From assembly GCF_963675165.1 (NCBI RefSeq), contig NC_087393.1, positions 542,002 to 606,001 of the forward strand: a stretch of 64,000 nt of DNA. Reading direction: 5' to 3'. Made by a program: the position numbers and the translations under genes. Position 1 is the stretch's first letter; each line of letters opens with the position of its first letter. Origin of the DNA: Halichondria panicea. Taxonomy: Eukaryota; Porifera; Demospongiae; Suberitida; Halichondriidae. The notes beneath the pieces were generated by a model. The model did no database searches and was not told the DNA's origin. It saw only the letters and a list, made by a program, of their open reading frames with translations. Shown in pieces: positions 44,939 to 56,800 of this stretch.

Positions 44939-45119
44939 CTCTAGGGCTAATAATTATTGTGTGCTGTTTGTGACGTACCCTTTTATTTATGCACAATTTG
45001 TAATTATTGTTCATCAATCACTATTGACACTTTTTGTAACACTTTTGATTATAAAACAGTACGTCAACTGTAATTCTCAACCACAAATAATCAATAAATA
45101 CATAGACAAGAATCAAGTT
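44939..45119. other. Short convergent spacer
   Basis: AT-rich 3' flank between STRA6-like copy 2 and PEX12. AATCAATAAATACATAG near 45087-45103 could hold a polyadenylation signal (AATAAA) for copy 2. Confidence 0.5.
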
Positions 45120-47222
45120 TCATGACACGTCAGTGAAGAGTCTAATGATTTGCTTCTCAGTGGTAGGCAGCGCTGTGATGGGGCAACAATGATTCTCCCT
45201 CAGGTAGTGGAGGATGCAGGCATAGCAGAACACATACCTGTAAGGGGGGAGGGACGTTATAGTGACCACACCCACTTCAGGCCACACCCACTTACCCTGA
45301 GCTGGCGATGGTGGTTGGCTCTGCCCTCTTCCCAAGACAGAGTGGACAGAGGAGAGGGTTAGTAGGAACACGGACACCACCACCACCACTACTAGGCTGC
45401 ACGGGAGAGGAGCAGTAATTAATAATAGAGAATAATTGTAAGTATATATACCGTATTACTAGAATGTTTTGCGAGCATTAAACATATTAGCCTCGATTCC
45501 AGGCCGCACTGAAGATGAGGCCTTGTGAAGGAGGCTACAAACATATGTGAACTTTGCGAGGGCAAAACTTAAATTAGTACTGGTAAATACACACGATCCT
45601 TGCCAGAACGCAATAGTTAGGTCGCAAAGGGTCAACTTTTCTGCTGATTGGCTCATTCGTAAAGAGAGGAATAAATACTTAACTAGTTAAGAGAATTGGC
45701 ATGATGAAGGCATGGGGAGTACCAAGTATGCAACTAACTTGTATTGATTTGGGAGGGGGTGGAACAGGAAGTGATGTCATCATTCTCACGGCCGTACTCT
45801 TCTCAGAAGAATACCACCACTCAAGAAATTTTAGAGAAAACACTCCCAACGGTGCCAGTGAACCAATCACATTGCTCATCCATCCACCTGACACGGCATC
45901 ACTAGGCAACCCAGACTGCCTCTTTAGCGTCACACCTATCAGAGAGAAAGGAATGAGCTTTGTGCTTAGTGTTTCTTAATACTAGTGTATTATTATCAAA
46001 ATCAACACTTCATCTTGAATATACTGATATTATGAGGAGCACTTACCAGCCAACCAGAGCAGCGGGGAATAGTAGCTGGTCTGAGCAAAGAGGTACCGCA
46101 GTCGAAACAACAACTGTACACTCTGAGAAAAAGTAGGGCAAGAAAGATAGCAGGGGAGACATACATACTACCCTGGCCCTAGGGACATATATCCATTTTT
46201 TCAGCTATATTTATTATGGCCTAATACTGAATTAATAGTGACTTCAATAATAATTATTTTAAGGACTGAGTACCTGCCAGAGTGCAGAGAGGTAAGGGTA
46301 GAGAGAGAAGTAGGAGTACTTGAGAGAGCCACTCCACCAGCCAATGGACAACTGGTCGTCCTCCTCCTGCAGCACTGAGAATAATCTGTCCAGTTTCACT
46401 TTGAGATATGGCACTGCACACTGCAGGGGGTAGCAGCGCATGACATACGTGTAGCATGCAGCAAACATACCACTGCAGGGGGTAGCAGAGCATGACATAC
46501 ATGTAGCATGCAGCAAACATGCCACTGCATGTGCTATGCATGCATGCACGATGTGTAACTTGCTTGTTCTATTGTTGTACATTGTATGGCTTTGTAGTAC
46601 CTCTACAGTTAGTTGACAATGCAGTGGTAGCAGAGAATGACATAGCATGCGGCTAGTATATGCAGTTATGGTCTTAAAATAGGAGATTGTGCACACTAGG
46701 CAAATGTACGTAACACAGAAGAGCAATCTTAGTTTAGAGAAACAACGATGAGATCTCACCAAACATAACAGAGACAGCACAATCTTCCTTCTCCCTAGTG
46801 TCTCATTGCCATGGAGATTAGCAGGAGAGCGTCTCAAACTGTAGAACTGCTCAGAGAATGACCCACCTGGAGAGTGAGTTCACGGGTATGTGGTGTAGGG
46901 TACGTTTTGTTCTCACCATAATGGGTGAGGAAGTACAGTTGCAACGTTGACTCGAGCATAGTGTAGAGCTCATCTGAGAATCGCCACAACCAGTTAAACA
47001 GGTCAGGCCTGCTTTGGACCAGTACCTGCATGCATGCACATGTGTTGCACATGAGGGGTGCATTAGCTAGCTGGCTTTAGCTGGATACAGCGCGTGTGCA
47101 TGCTTTACCTTGCTTATGTACTGGAATGCAGGTCTGAGAGCTTCTTGCATTGCTTCATTGGCCACCAGCTCGAAGAAGTTGGGCCGCACGCTCTCCAAAA
47201 GCTGCTCATTGAAAGATGCCAT
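45120..47222 (-). CDS. PEX12: Peroxin-12, RING-type peroxisome import ligase subunit
   Basis: Eight exons: 47222-47109, 47025-46917, 46866-46760, 46420-46274, 46122-46047, 45935-45739, 45396-45296, 45237-45120; about 322 residues (human 359). It is an integral peroxisomal membrane protein of the PEX2-PEX10-PEX12 complex that ubiquitinates PEX5 for receptor recycling. Matches: FFELVANEAMQEALRPAFQY at the N-terminus, PYLKVKLDRLF, FSLKFLEWWYSSE with a following PVPPPP, and the C-terminal RING CPLCLGKR-x-SGYVFCYACILHY-x-CCPITALPT. The RING is the reduced zinc-binding type usual for PEX12. It is divergent from STRA6-like copy 3, with 275 bp between start codons. Confidence 0.95.
45452..45680. mobile_element. 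Degraded element in PEX12 intron 6
   Basis: Begins TACCGTATTACTAGAATGTTTTGCGAGC, the end seen on the element at 57425-57687, and contains a fragment of the TAGCCTCGATCCCAGG family (about 45488-45510). It also shares an AACGCAATAGTTAGGTCG-like interior with the 57-kb copy in inverse orientation. No matching right end is visible. Confidence 0.5.
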
Positions 47223-47497
47223 CTTCAGTCAATATGGTAGAGAGCGTCCTAGAGAAATGTACTTATTAGCCTTGTTTAGGGGAAAGGTCGTCAATAAGAA
47301 GAAGCATAGAAGAAGCTAGCTGTTCAGGCTTTTTGTATAGCGATCTTTACCACAATTTTGTGTATATGTATAATTTATTGTGGGGTGGGGCTCAACTTTT
47401 AATTTGTTTATACTGCACTGTATATAGGGAAGACAAGGTAGGAAGAAGCCAAGACGTACATGTAATTATCTCTTGGGCACAAAAGCAACTCTCTGGG
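47223..47497. promoter_or_regulatory. Bidirectional PEX12/STRA6-like promoter region
   Basis: 275 bp lie between the divergent start codons. AT-rich, with no clear TATA, X-box or other site that I can name. The head-to-head spacing alone supports a shared promoter. Confidence 0.45.
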
Positions 47498-50182
47498 ATG
47501 GATGCGGCAGGCAATTCTTCTATAAACGGGTATCTTAATTTTATGCTATATATATTCTAAGCTACTCGAGTATCAAGCCTGTAGCTTGGCTAGCCAGCTC
47601 TCTATGGTCTAAATCAACTGTGTATGTGCAGCACCACCATACCCAACACACTCTATACGTACCCAATCCCTTAATAATATTGCGCCTGACACTCTGTACT
47701 GTACTACTGTATTGCCCGCAGGTCATTATGCTCTCAGGCCTTCCTCGACTCGTTCAGTTATTCCACACTAGGAGCACTCCTCGGTTTTGCCGTGAGTGAT
47801 TATAATAACATACAGCATCGAGTATTTCATGTATACTTAATGTAAATGCACTGCTTTAAAGTTTAGTCCATACAGTATTATTGAGGAGTTCTCACTCACT
47901 CTCAGTTTGCCATACTCATCTTCATGACCTGTTTAGAGGGAAAGTGGATAAAATGCAAGTCTGTTAGACTATGGCTACCAAGCATAGCGGCGTAAGTTCT
48001 GTGCTAAACTTGAACACCCCAAGAGAGAAGAGCCTCACTGTGTGTAAACCTATTCTCTTACAGGCCAGTGAGCTTTCTGGTTCGCCCAAGACATCGGTTC
48101 ATTTACATCCTATTATTTGGGCTGATGTCCACACAAGCTCTGTTTGTGTTATCCACTCTAAACATACCAAACATATCCAACACTTACGCTAACCTCTTCT
48201 ACCTAATACGTGAGTTGTGTGTGTAGTGTAGCTCTAGCTATGGAAGGTGGGGCCATAAGAACCTGATATAATGGTATAATGGTGGTGTACGTGTGTTTGT
48301 GTATACCCCTCCTGCAGTGTTGGTGCCAGCAGGGATTGTTTTGATTCTTTCTCTCCTTTATTATCCCCTCTTTGCGTGTGTGGAGACGCAGGTGCCATTG
48401 GTGGGTCACATCATTGGATTCCTCTACTCAAGCGCGTGGTTAGTGTCCACTATGTGTACTACAGTATAGGTCTCTTTCTTTGTGGGCTATTACCAACTGG
48501 ATTCAGCATGCATATGTCCTGATATGTACCGTAGCGTAATTGTCTACAGGCTTTGTTGTGGAGGAGTCCAGCCCAAACCAACTTGAGGTGTTTAATTAGC
48601 CAGCCATCTGGTTAGACAGATCCATATAAGTGTACCATAATTATGCCTCGGTGCGCATGCGCAAGCGAGGTATACGGTAGTGTGTTTGTGTGTCTGTCTG
48701 TCTGTGTGTGTAGACTGCTACAGCTGCTCAAGGATGAATCAAGTGCAAGTAAGAGTTTCTATAGGCTTCTAGTCATGTTTTCTTGGATTTTAATTCGTGG
48801 ATTTGCAAAATAATGCTTCGTTCTCGAGTTATGCCTAGTTTTGCTTACTTTGAATGCCATTGCAGCCTTTCAGAAGAGCACGTAGCCAAACTTGTTTACC
48901 GAGTGTTACTACTCTACTTAGTAGTTATCTCTGCACTATAACGCTAGCTATTGGTAGCTGCAAGAGTGAGAAGAGAGCTGCAAGGCTCTGCTGATGGCAG
49001 CCATTAATTTTAGACTTGAACTTTTGGCATCGATCGTTTTAACAATAATCATGGTCGATCATTACCCACTCTTTGAGTTTGCATGCAGCAAAATAATTAT
49101 TGCAGTTATTAGTAGCTTTATGTTATGTAGCTTTGGCATCTCCACCGAGGCATCAGCACCTGCGGTGCTTTCATTATAATATCATTGCTATTTGGCTACT
49201 CTCTGTAGGTTCACTCAATATGTGATAGGTGACATCATTCGTGACTACTACCCAACCCTATGCTCGGCTGAATCAACTGTTGTGGTGGACGTTAGACTGG
49301 TGAGCCATACAGTTATACTGTACCGTACAACTGGAAATTTAAATTTGGTAAAGATTGCAAAATTAAAGTTTTCCGGTGGACGCAACGTCATTGCTGTAGT
49401 AGCCACACCTGAGACGCCAAATTATAAAACTCCAAGTCAGTTCAATGGCTCATTTGCCAAATATAATACTTGCCCAATTTTCCAGTTATAACGGTATGTT
49501 ATATATTATAAAAGAGTTAAAACCACACCCCCTCCCCCACCCAGATTGTGGTAACGATACTGACGTACCTACCGATTGTACTCATCAGTTTCTACATCAT
49601 TCTGTGGTATCTGGGTCAGTGTATCAAGGACTGCATTTATTGCGCCCCATCCATGAGAAATCATGAAATACACGAGGACAAGGATATAGAAGTCACTACT
49701 GGTTTGTCCAAGCACCAAATCGAGCATGTCAGAGATCTCCTAAAGAAGTGAGCGTCACTCTTAAATATTATTATCTACTTGTCAATTATTTTAGTCAGTC
49801 GTTTAATTGCTATTCTCCTTATACACAGACGTCCTCAAGTGTTGCCTCCCTCCACCAAGTTCCAGTTTGTACTATTGAAGATCAAAGAAGAGCTCTTCCC
49901 CTACAATAAGGGTACGTATGTAGGCTACTGTCCCAGTGCTGTCATTGAGTCGTCTCTCTCCCCCACTTTTAGATTTTCGCTTCCCCCTGGCATTCTCTGG
50001 GGCTCTGATGGCAATGATTCTCCTTCTGTATCAGGTTAGTATGGACAGGAGCACATGAGGAGATGGAGCATCTTACTATACATGATTCACTATCGTCTAA
50101 CCTTGTTTGTAATGTGCTAAGTGCTCTGTACATGTGCGGCTGATAACGCTAATATGGATTATACATACTCCACCCCCACCCA

Positions 50183-50222
<40 letters not shown>

Positions 50223-53200
50223 CCACCCCACACCCACACAACACACAGCTGAGTTTCCTGATTGCTTCGTTTGGTTTCATCTTTGTGACGGATGTATCAG
50301 TAGACTACATTGCTCATGTCCAGCCTCTACTCCAGTCAGCCCAGGCTGCCGCTAACAGCACCTTCGTCAGGGAAACACTTAGAATCACTCTGGACGTTCT
50401 CAATGCTGGCTTCATTGGAGTACCTGGTGAGACTGTACACATACCTCACATATATGAACCTACTGTACACGTATTCATGGGCTACTAATTGAAATGGGAC
50501 GTTCCTAACACAAGTTATGGACCACTAAAGTTAGCTCCGAAACAGGCCATTTCAGAAAAAGCACATACTTAATATCCCACGCTTTTTTCCTAAAAATGAT
50601 CCAATGCCTATATAATACATGTACTGTTGTTGTGATTAGATCAAAGAAACCACAGTGCATATATTCATAATTACGCTGCATGAAGTCATGTATGACAGTG
50701 TGTAGATCAAAGCTACAGTATTACCACTTATATACATTGTAACCATGTGGCCCACCCAACAAATACATGTACATGTACATGAGTGCCACCACATAATAAC
50801 TGTGGCTGTAGTGTCGAGTGCTTATAATTATACTTAGCAAGTAGGAGTGTGCAAAAGTCAGTGACATACTTTTTGAAATGGAACGTTCCTAACTCAAGTT
50901 ATGGACCATCAAAGTTAGCTCTGAAAACAGGCCCATTTCAGAAAAAGCACATAATACTTAATACATGTATAGTATAAGCCACCGCTTTTTTCCTAAAATG
51001 ATCCAATGTCTTTGTTTTAGATCAAAGAAACCACAGTGCAAATATTCATAATTACGCTGCATGAAGTCATGTATGACAGTGTGTAGATCAAAGCTACAGT
51101 ATGACCACTTATATACATTGTAACCATGCGGCCCACCCAACAAATACATGAGTGCCACCACATAATAATTGTGGCTGTAGTATCGAGTGCTTATAATTAT
51201 ACTCAAGTAGGAGTGTGCAAAAGTCAGTGGCAGGAGCTAGTAAAGTGTATTAAAAGTCTACCTACACTAGGTATGCATAAGCGCATGCGTGTGGTGTGTT
51301 TGTATAATTATGTCAAGAAGTATTCCGCTCACGTGGAATGTCTAAAAATGATTTTTGCTGAGTCTGAGAATAGCTTGAGTTGCATGCCCTCTTCTCTTAT
51401 AAGCCCTTGATAGTATTTTACTGGTCTACTGCCAATATATGGATGATTTTTTTAAACCGTTGTTTCTGATCTTACAGTGATTGTTGTGCTTGCACCGTTT
51501 GTGTCTCTGATTGTGTGTGGGTGTCTCCTGTTCCACATGGTGGCTTCTGTGAGGTGAGGGGGCGGCACTGTGTGTGTGTGTGTGTGTGTGGTGTGGGTGA
51601 TATTCTTATAATCTTGCAGCAAGCAAATCAGACGTTTTGCACGAGAAGGATTTCAGAAAGAACTACCCTCTCCATTTTCCAGAGTGGTGAGTGTGTGTGT
51701 AAACTATAGCTGCACTGTTAACCCCAGCGTTAAACAAAGCATCCATAACTTTAGTTCCGTTGGTCCAATCACATCTGAAAGATTGAAGATAGGCCTTTCA
51801 GATAATGTGTTAAATTTTGGGCCTGCTTTTGAAAATGGGAAATTATGGCCTACCATCTGAACGGCTTCCTTCTAAGCTTTCAGAAAATCAGAACTTTAAA
51901 TTGGATCACCAGAACTCTAGTTACAGAGCCAACTCTAGTACTCTCAAAATATTATCATTGATTGTTACAGCCATCGTCTTGGAAATACATTGGCTATCAG
52001 ATCGGCTTCTTTGTGTTCGGTGAGTCATCCCCTGTATTCTAGTACTGTATGTCACCCCCCTCCTCCCCTCATACACACAGCGTGGATCATCTATGCCTTG
52101 CTGTTTATTCTGGCTGGTATTGCAGTTATTATAGTGTTCATATTTCTGACGGACCTGACAGAACCGACTGTAGTCGTCTTACTCTACCTCCTGTAAGTAC
52201 TGTACATCTCGCAAAATTTGCATATGTTTGATGCTCGCAAAACATTCTAGTATGGTAGTTAAGGTACGTGCAGTTTATGTACTTATACATATACACAGTT
52301 TGTACATGTACCTAGATGAACTGTACATGCACGTCCCAATCATAATTATAGTGTGCTCTCATTGCAGTCTTCCCCTGTTGTGGACCAAGGTGTTCCTTGT
52401 TCTCCAAAGTCTCATCTGTTACTGCGTCTTCTTTGCTGATAAGAAGGGCAAGTTTATTGCCATCAAAAACAGGTATGTTAACAATTGTACATTACTGTAA
52501 AGTCAATTTTATGGAGTTTTATGTCTTGTACTTTGACCTTTTGCGTGTAGAGGACTGTTCAACTGGTTCTCGTATCTGCTCTTTTTCTACAACGGGTTTG
52601 CTGGTTTTATGGGAGCAGTAATTCGGACCCTAATGGCCAGCCTCTTTGGCCTCGTACTCCTGTTCCGGCTGGACACTGTGGTTCTAATGAGGGGCTTTGA
52701 GACATTCGATTATGGTACGTTTGAGTTTATCATGTCATCCAATTTATTAACTCGAGTGCCTAATTAGAATGGTATTGTGATATTTCTTGTGTATAGGTCA
52801 TAACAGTTTCCTTGGTTTCCTGTACCTGGACTACGTGTACAACAACGCCATTATCCACGTGTTCTTCAATATCCTGCTCAACCCAGCTGCCTACAAGCAA
52901 CCCAACCACAGGAACTCCTCCCTCGTCAAGCAGTACGGGATCAAGGCTGGTGACGATACAGCTGTCATCACTGGGAACCAGACTCTGAAAAGTGTGCATC
53001 CTATAATGACTGTAGCTAGTGTGTGCTGGAATGTAGGGCCTTGTACTGTGCATCTCACATATTTCTTAATATTGTTTCGATAGTTGTTTCTATTCTTTTC
53101 CTTATAGTGGAAAACCTTATCTCTATATTTCTCGTGTCTTACATACCTCTTAACCATGATTATAATTATGCTTTTCATTCATGTCTGTAGGTCGTAGGAT

Positions 53201-53486
53201 TCATAACCGATGGCTACTGGCCTACTCACTCCTAAACAACCCATCTCTACAAGAGCTGCGGTGGCATGCAATACAGGACAAGAAAAGAGGGTCACCCACT
53301 TCACTGCTAGTACGGACTTCTTCTCCCATTGAGAATGAGCTGGAACCGAGTGAGAGTGTTGCGGTGGACGTGAGGTTGTCTGGTGAGCATGGTTCCATTC
53401 AGTTGAGGGACGGTGCTGCAGAACAAGCGTCCAATGAGATTGAGTTGGCAGAGATTAGTGTCGATATTAAAAGTGCCGCCGTGTGA
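47498..53486 (+). CDS. STRA6: STRA6-like retinoid transporter, copy 3
   Basis: Eighteen exons: 47498-47529, 47722-47791, 47906-47991, 48064-48209, 48318-48438, 49209-49299, 49545-49747, 49829-49911, 49973-50034, 50249-50426, 51478-51553, 51620-51686, 51971-52019, 52081-52192, 52368-52472, 52551-52714, 52797-52991, 53191-53486; 2136 nt, about 711 residues. Exon order and most phases equal copies 1 and 2, but the sequence is much diverged. Conserved points: HRFIYILLFGLMSTQ, DFRFPLAFSGALMAMILLLY, SWKYIGYQIGFFVF, DKKGKFIAIKN, LFNWFSYLLFFYNGFAGF, MRGFETFDYG and RRIHNRWLLAYSLLNNPSL. The cytoplasmic tail is longer (about 75 residues, acidic). Start ATG 47498 (MDAAGNSSI) is tentative. Intron 5 holds a repeat element and intron 10 a tandem duplication. 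Confidence 0.82.
48640..49180. repeat. Interspersed element in STRA6-like copy 3 intron 5
   Basis: A 770-bp intron whose interior begins with a CGCATGCGCAAGCG-centred near-palindrome (GCCTCGGTGCGCATGCGC), then GTGTGTCTGTCTGTC, and AT-rich non-coding sequence. Its abrupt start suggests an inserted repeat. Its ends are not defined. Confidence 0.4.
50170..50228. repeat. CA/C-rich simple repeat
   Basis: CACACC and (CA)n tract just before the exon at 50249 in STRA6-like copy 3. It may act as the 3' splice-site tract. Confidence 0.8.
50489..51230. repeat. Tandem duplication (~384-bp period) in STRA6-like copy 3 intron 10
   Basis: Two direct copies start at TTGAAATGG about 50489 and about 50873. 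Both share GTTATGGACCA, CAGAAAAAGCACATA, CGCTTTTTTCCTAAAA and GAAACCACAGTGCA and end near GTGTGCAAAAGTCAGTG. Non-coding. Confidence 0.85.
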
Positions 53487-53864
53487 CAAACATCATTAAC
53501 ATTAATTATATCTGTGTAGCTTGTGATTGACTTTGAACCCTATACAAACATACTGAACTCTTACTCATTAGCATCATTATTTTTATACGTTGTACGTCTT
53601 TGTGAAACTGTATTAATGATATTCATGGTTTTGGTTTAATGAGTATAATCAATCCTAATTAATTTTACTTCCTCAGGGTCCAGGGCAGTTCGGCCTGAAA
53701 TGCTGAAACAGGTTCTTATAATATATATAAAGACGACCTTTCCCCTAATTTCAATAGCTGACTTTGTTAGTGATTATTTCATATCCATAGGTACAGCAAC
53801 AAGATGATTATAGAACGAAGATATAATTATTACATAAAAACAATAATTAAGGAACAAACAGTAT
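53487..53864. other. Convergent spacer between STRA6-like copies 3 and 4
   Basis: AT-rich 3' flanks, with TTATTTTTATACG and long A/T runs. No ORF with family features. Confidence 0.6.
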
Positions 53865-56800
53865 TTAAGCTGTAGCTTCGTGTTCATCATCATTGTCTGA
53901 TCTCTGAACGGTGGTGTTAGTTGCAAAGGACGGTAGCTCCAGTTCTTCGTAGCTTGTATCCATAGCAGCCCTGGTTACTAGGTTAGAGGCTGTCAGTTTC
54001 ACCAGAGAGGGGTTCCTGATTAGAGTGTAGGCCACCAGCCAGCGATTGCGAGCCTGTACACCTGTAGAGGGTGGGCATGTGATAGTCATGTGTAAGGTGA
54101 TAGTCATGTGACAGTCATGTGTAAAGGTGATAGTCATGTGACAGTCATTATCCTAATGGGATATACCATTACACACACAATTCTCTCGCAGTTGGTTTGA
54201 CCACTTAAAAGCATTTAATTTATAATATATATCCCCCTAGTAACCGTTCGGTTACTACAATAGTCGATTGATAGAGATATTAATTACTGTGCCTCACCGT
54301 TACAGGAGACAGTCCTCCCCTCCCCCTCTCCCTCCTCCTGACTGAGTATGCTACGAGCCGACGCCCTGAGGCGCTTCCCCAGGCTACACTTGAGCAGTCC
54401 TATAAACACATGCACCACTGCATTGTTGTACGTGTAGTCCAAGTACATGAAACCAAGGTAGGCCTTGTGACCTGTATAGGGAAATATACAGTCTGAGCGT
54501 TAAATAGAGCATCTTTGAGCGGCCATAACTTTAGATAATGTGTTATTAAATTAGAAGTTAGTTTTCGGCCTGTTATAGGATTCAGATGGGATGCTTAACT
54601 CTCAAAATTGTAACAGGACATAATTTCCATTTTCAGAAAAAGACCATGGGCACCAAAAACAGGCCAAATATTAACTTTTAATTATCGTTAAATTTGGACC
54701 ATCAGAAGAAGTCTAGTTACAGAGCCAACTCTAGTACTTTCAAAATAAAGGTGGTGTAATAAAACAATGGATATACTGTCCACTCACCAAAGTCAAATCT
54801 CTCGAAGCCCCTCATCAGGACCACTCTGTCCAGCCGAAACAGGAGCAGTATGGTGAAGAGGCTGGCCAGTAGGGTCCGGAGAATGGCGTTCACAAAACCA
54901 GCAAACCCGTTGTAGAAGAAAAGGAGGAAAGAGAACCAGTTGAACAGACGTCTGCATAACAGAAACAGAATAGCTCTGAACCAGCACAACCAATTCTGCC
55001 CCAATCTGTGCACTACACACACACACACAATACTATTTTATAATAAAAGTCGTGTGTGCAATGAGATTGAAACACACCACTTAATTAGAGACTCGCTGCC
55101 TTACCAACAAAAGCTTACGTGTTGGTCAATGCAATGAACTTCCCCTTTTTGTCCACAAAGAAGACAAGCCTGCAGACGATGCTCTGAGCCAGGAAGATGA
55201 GCTGAGACCATCCCACTGGAACACTAGAGGGGGAGAGGGGAGAGGGGACCGGGGTAAAAGTTATGTAATCAGGCCCGATTACACTTACAACGTGCATGTA
55301 CATAGAGAGCCACAAAGCTAGCTAGCTCACATTAAGGAGAGGAGGAGCAGTGTCGTGAAGTCTGGGAAGAACCTGAAGCCCATGTACAAACCACTGGCGA
55401 CCACACCCGCCACTAACATCAGCACCGTATACACCGAGTACGCTGTAAGGAATAACACAATAATTATTAATACGTCTTTATAATTATAAGCTAGAGAAAA
55501 TTAAAGCTTACCAAGAACAAAGAATCCGATTTGATATCCAATGTACTTCCAAGCTGAGGGCTGGGAAGGGTACACATGAGGTCAAAGTTCAGCATAGTAT
55601 TGTACTCACCACTCTCGAGGCAGGTGAGGGTAGGGGAACTTTGAACCCTGTCTTGGCCAGCATCTTACACTCTTTGCTGTAATAATACATTGTTATGGCA
55701 TACAGGAGTTATTAGAGGGTGGGCAGGTCACCTGACTGATCCAACCATGTGGACCAATAGGAAGAGACATAAGAGGAAGGAGAGCACAGGGGAGATACAC
55801 AACAACACTGTGGGAGGTTACAATGGGGATACACAACAACACTGTGGGGGGGGTACAGGGGAGATACACAACAACACTGTGGGGGGGTACAGGGGAGATA
55901 CACAATAACACTGTGGGGGGTACAGGGGAGATACACAACAACACTGTGGGGGGTTACAAGGGAGATACACAACAACACTGTGGGGGGGGTACAGGGGAGA
56001 TACATAACACATAACAACACTGTGGGGGGTACAGGGGAGATACACAACAACACTGTGGGGGGGGTACAGGGGAGATACACAACAACACTGTGGGGGGGGT
56101 ACAGGGAAGATACACAACAACACTGTGGGGGGGGGTACAGGGAACAACACAACAACACTGTGGGGGGGAGGTACAGGGGAGATACACAACAACACTGTGG
56201 GGGGGGGGGGCACTACACTCTGGGAGCTATCCATCTAAAGTACCTGGCAGACCAATGTAGACTATTTCAGAGACTTGGGTGAGCTCATTGATGTATATCG
56301 AGTCGTTGGTGAGAATGCTGAGGTTGGAGAGGAGGGGCTCCAGAGTTTCCTTGTAAAATGAGGGGAGGATCGTGGTCAGGGAAACACCCAATATCACGAT
56401 CCGTATAGTCAGCTATAATTTTAGGGGACAGCAAAGACATCATAATTATCATTGTACGTAAATAATTATACAGCCGTACGGTACGCATGCAAAGTTATCA
56501 TACAGACAGTGGATTAAATGTAGCTGGAGGACAAGTAAAAGATAATTAAGTACATTGTCTTTTTCACACATAGAGAGATGTACCCACCTGATAGAGCAAC
56601 ATTGCCATGGCAACCAGAGCTCCCATGAACGGCAGTGGAAACCTAAACCCTGAAAATGGGTACAATATCTCATTTCTGATACACAACAAATAACACACAC
56701 CTGAGTGATAGGGGAAGAAGTAGTTTTTCACTTTCTTTACTACCTCCTTTAGCCGGGTCCTCTCCACTGGTGGCTCAGGTCTACAGGAGGTGTGTGTGTG

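Noticed and set aside
18805-47222. A peroxisomal gene cluster (DECR2 and PEX12)
   Set aside because: Only two peroxisomal genes 25 kb apart, separated by unrelated genes; probably coincidence.
55793-56215. CRISPR-like regular repeats
   Set aside because: Units are contiguous with no unique spacers, and the genome is eukaryotic; it is a minisatellite.
55690-56282. Long overlapping ORFs with Cys/Pro-rich or Gly/Thr-rich repeats (both strands)
   Set aside because: They are readings through the minisatellite; the period is not a multiple of three and the true exon 55807-55732 is defined by STRA6 homology and phase.
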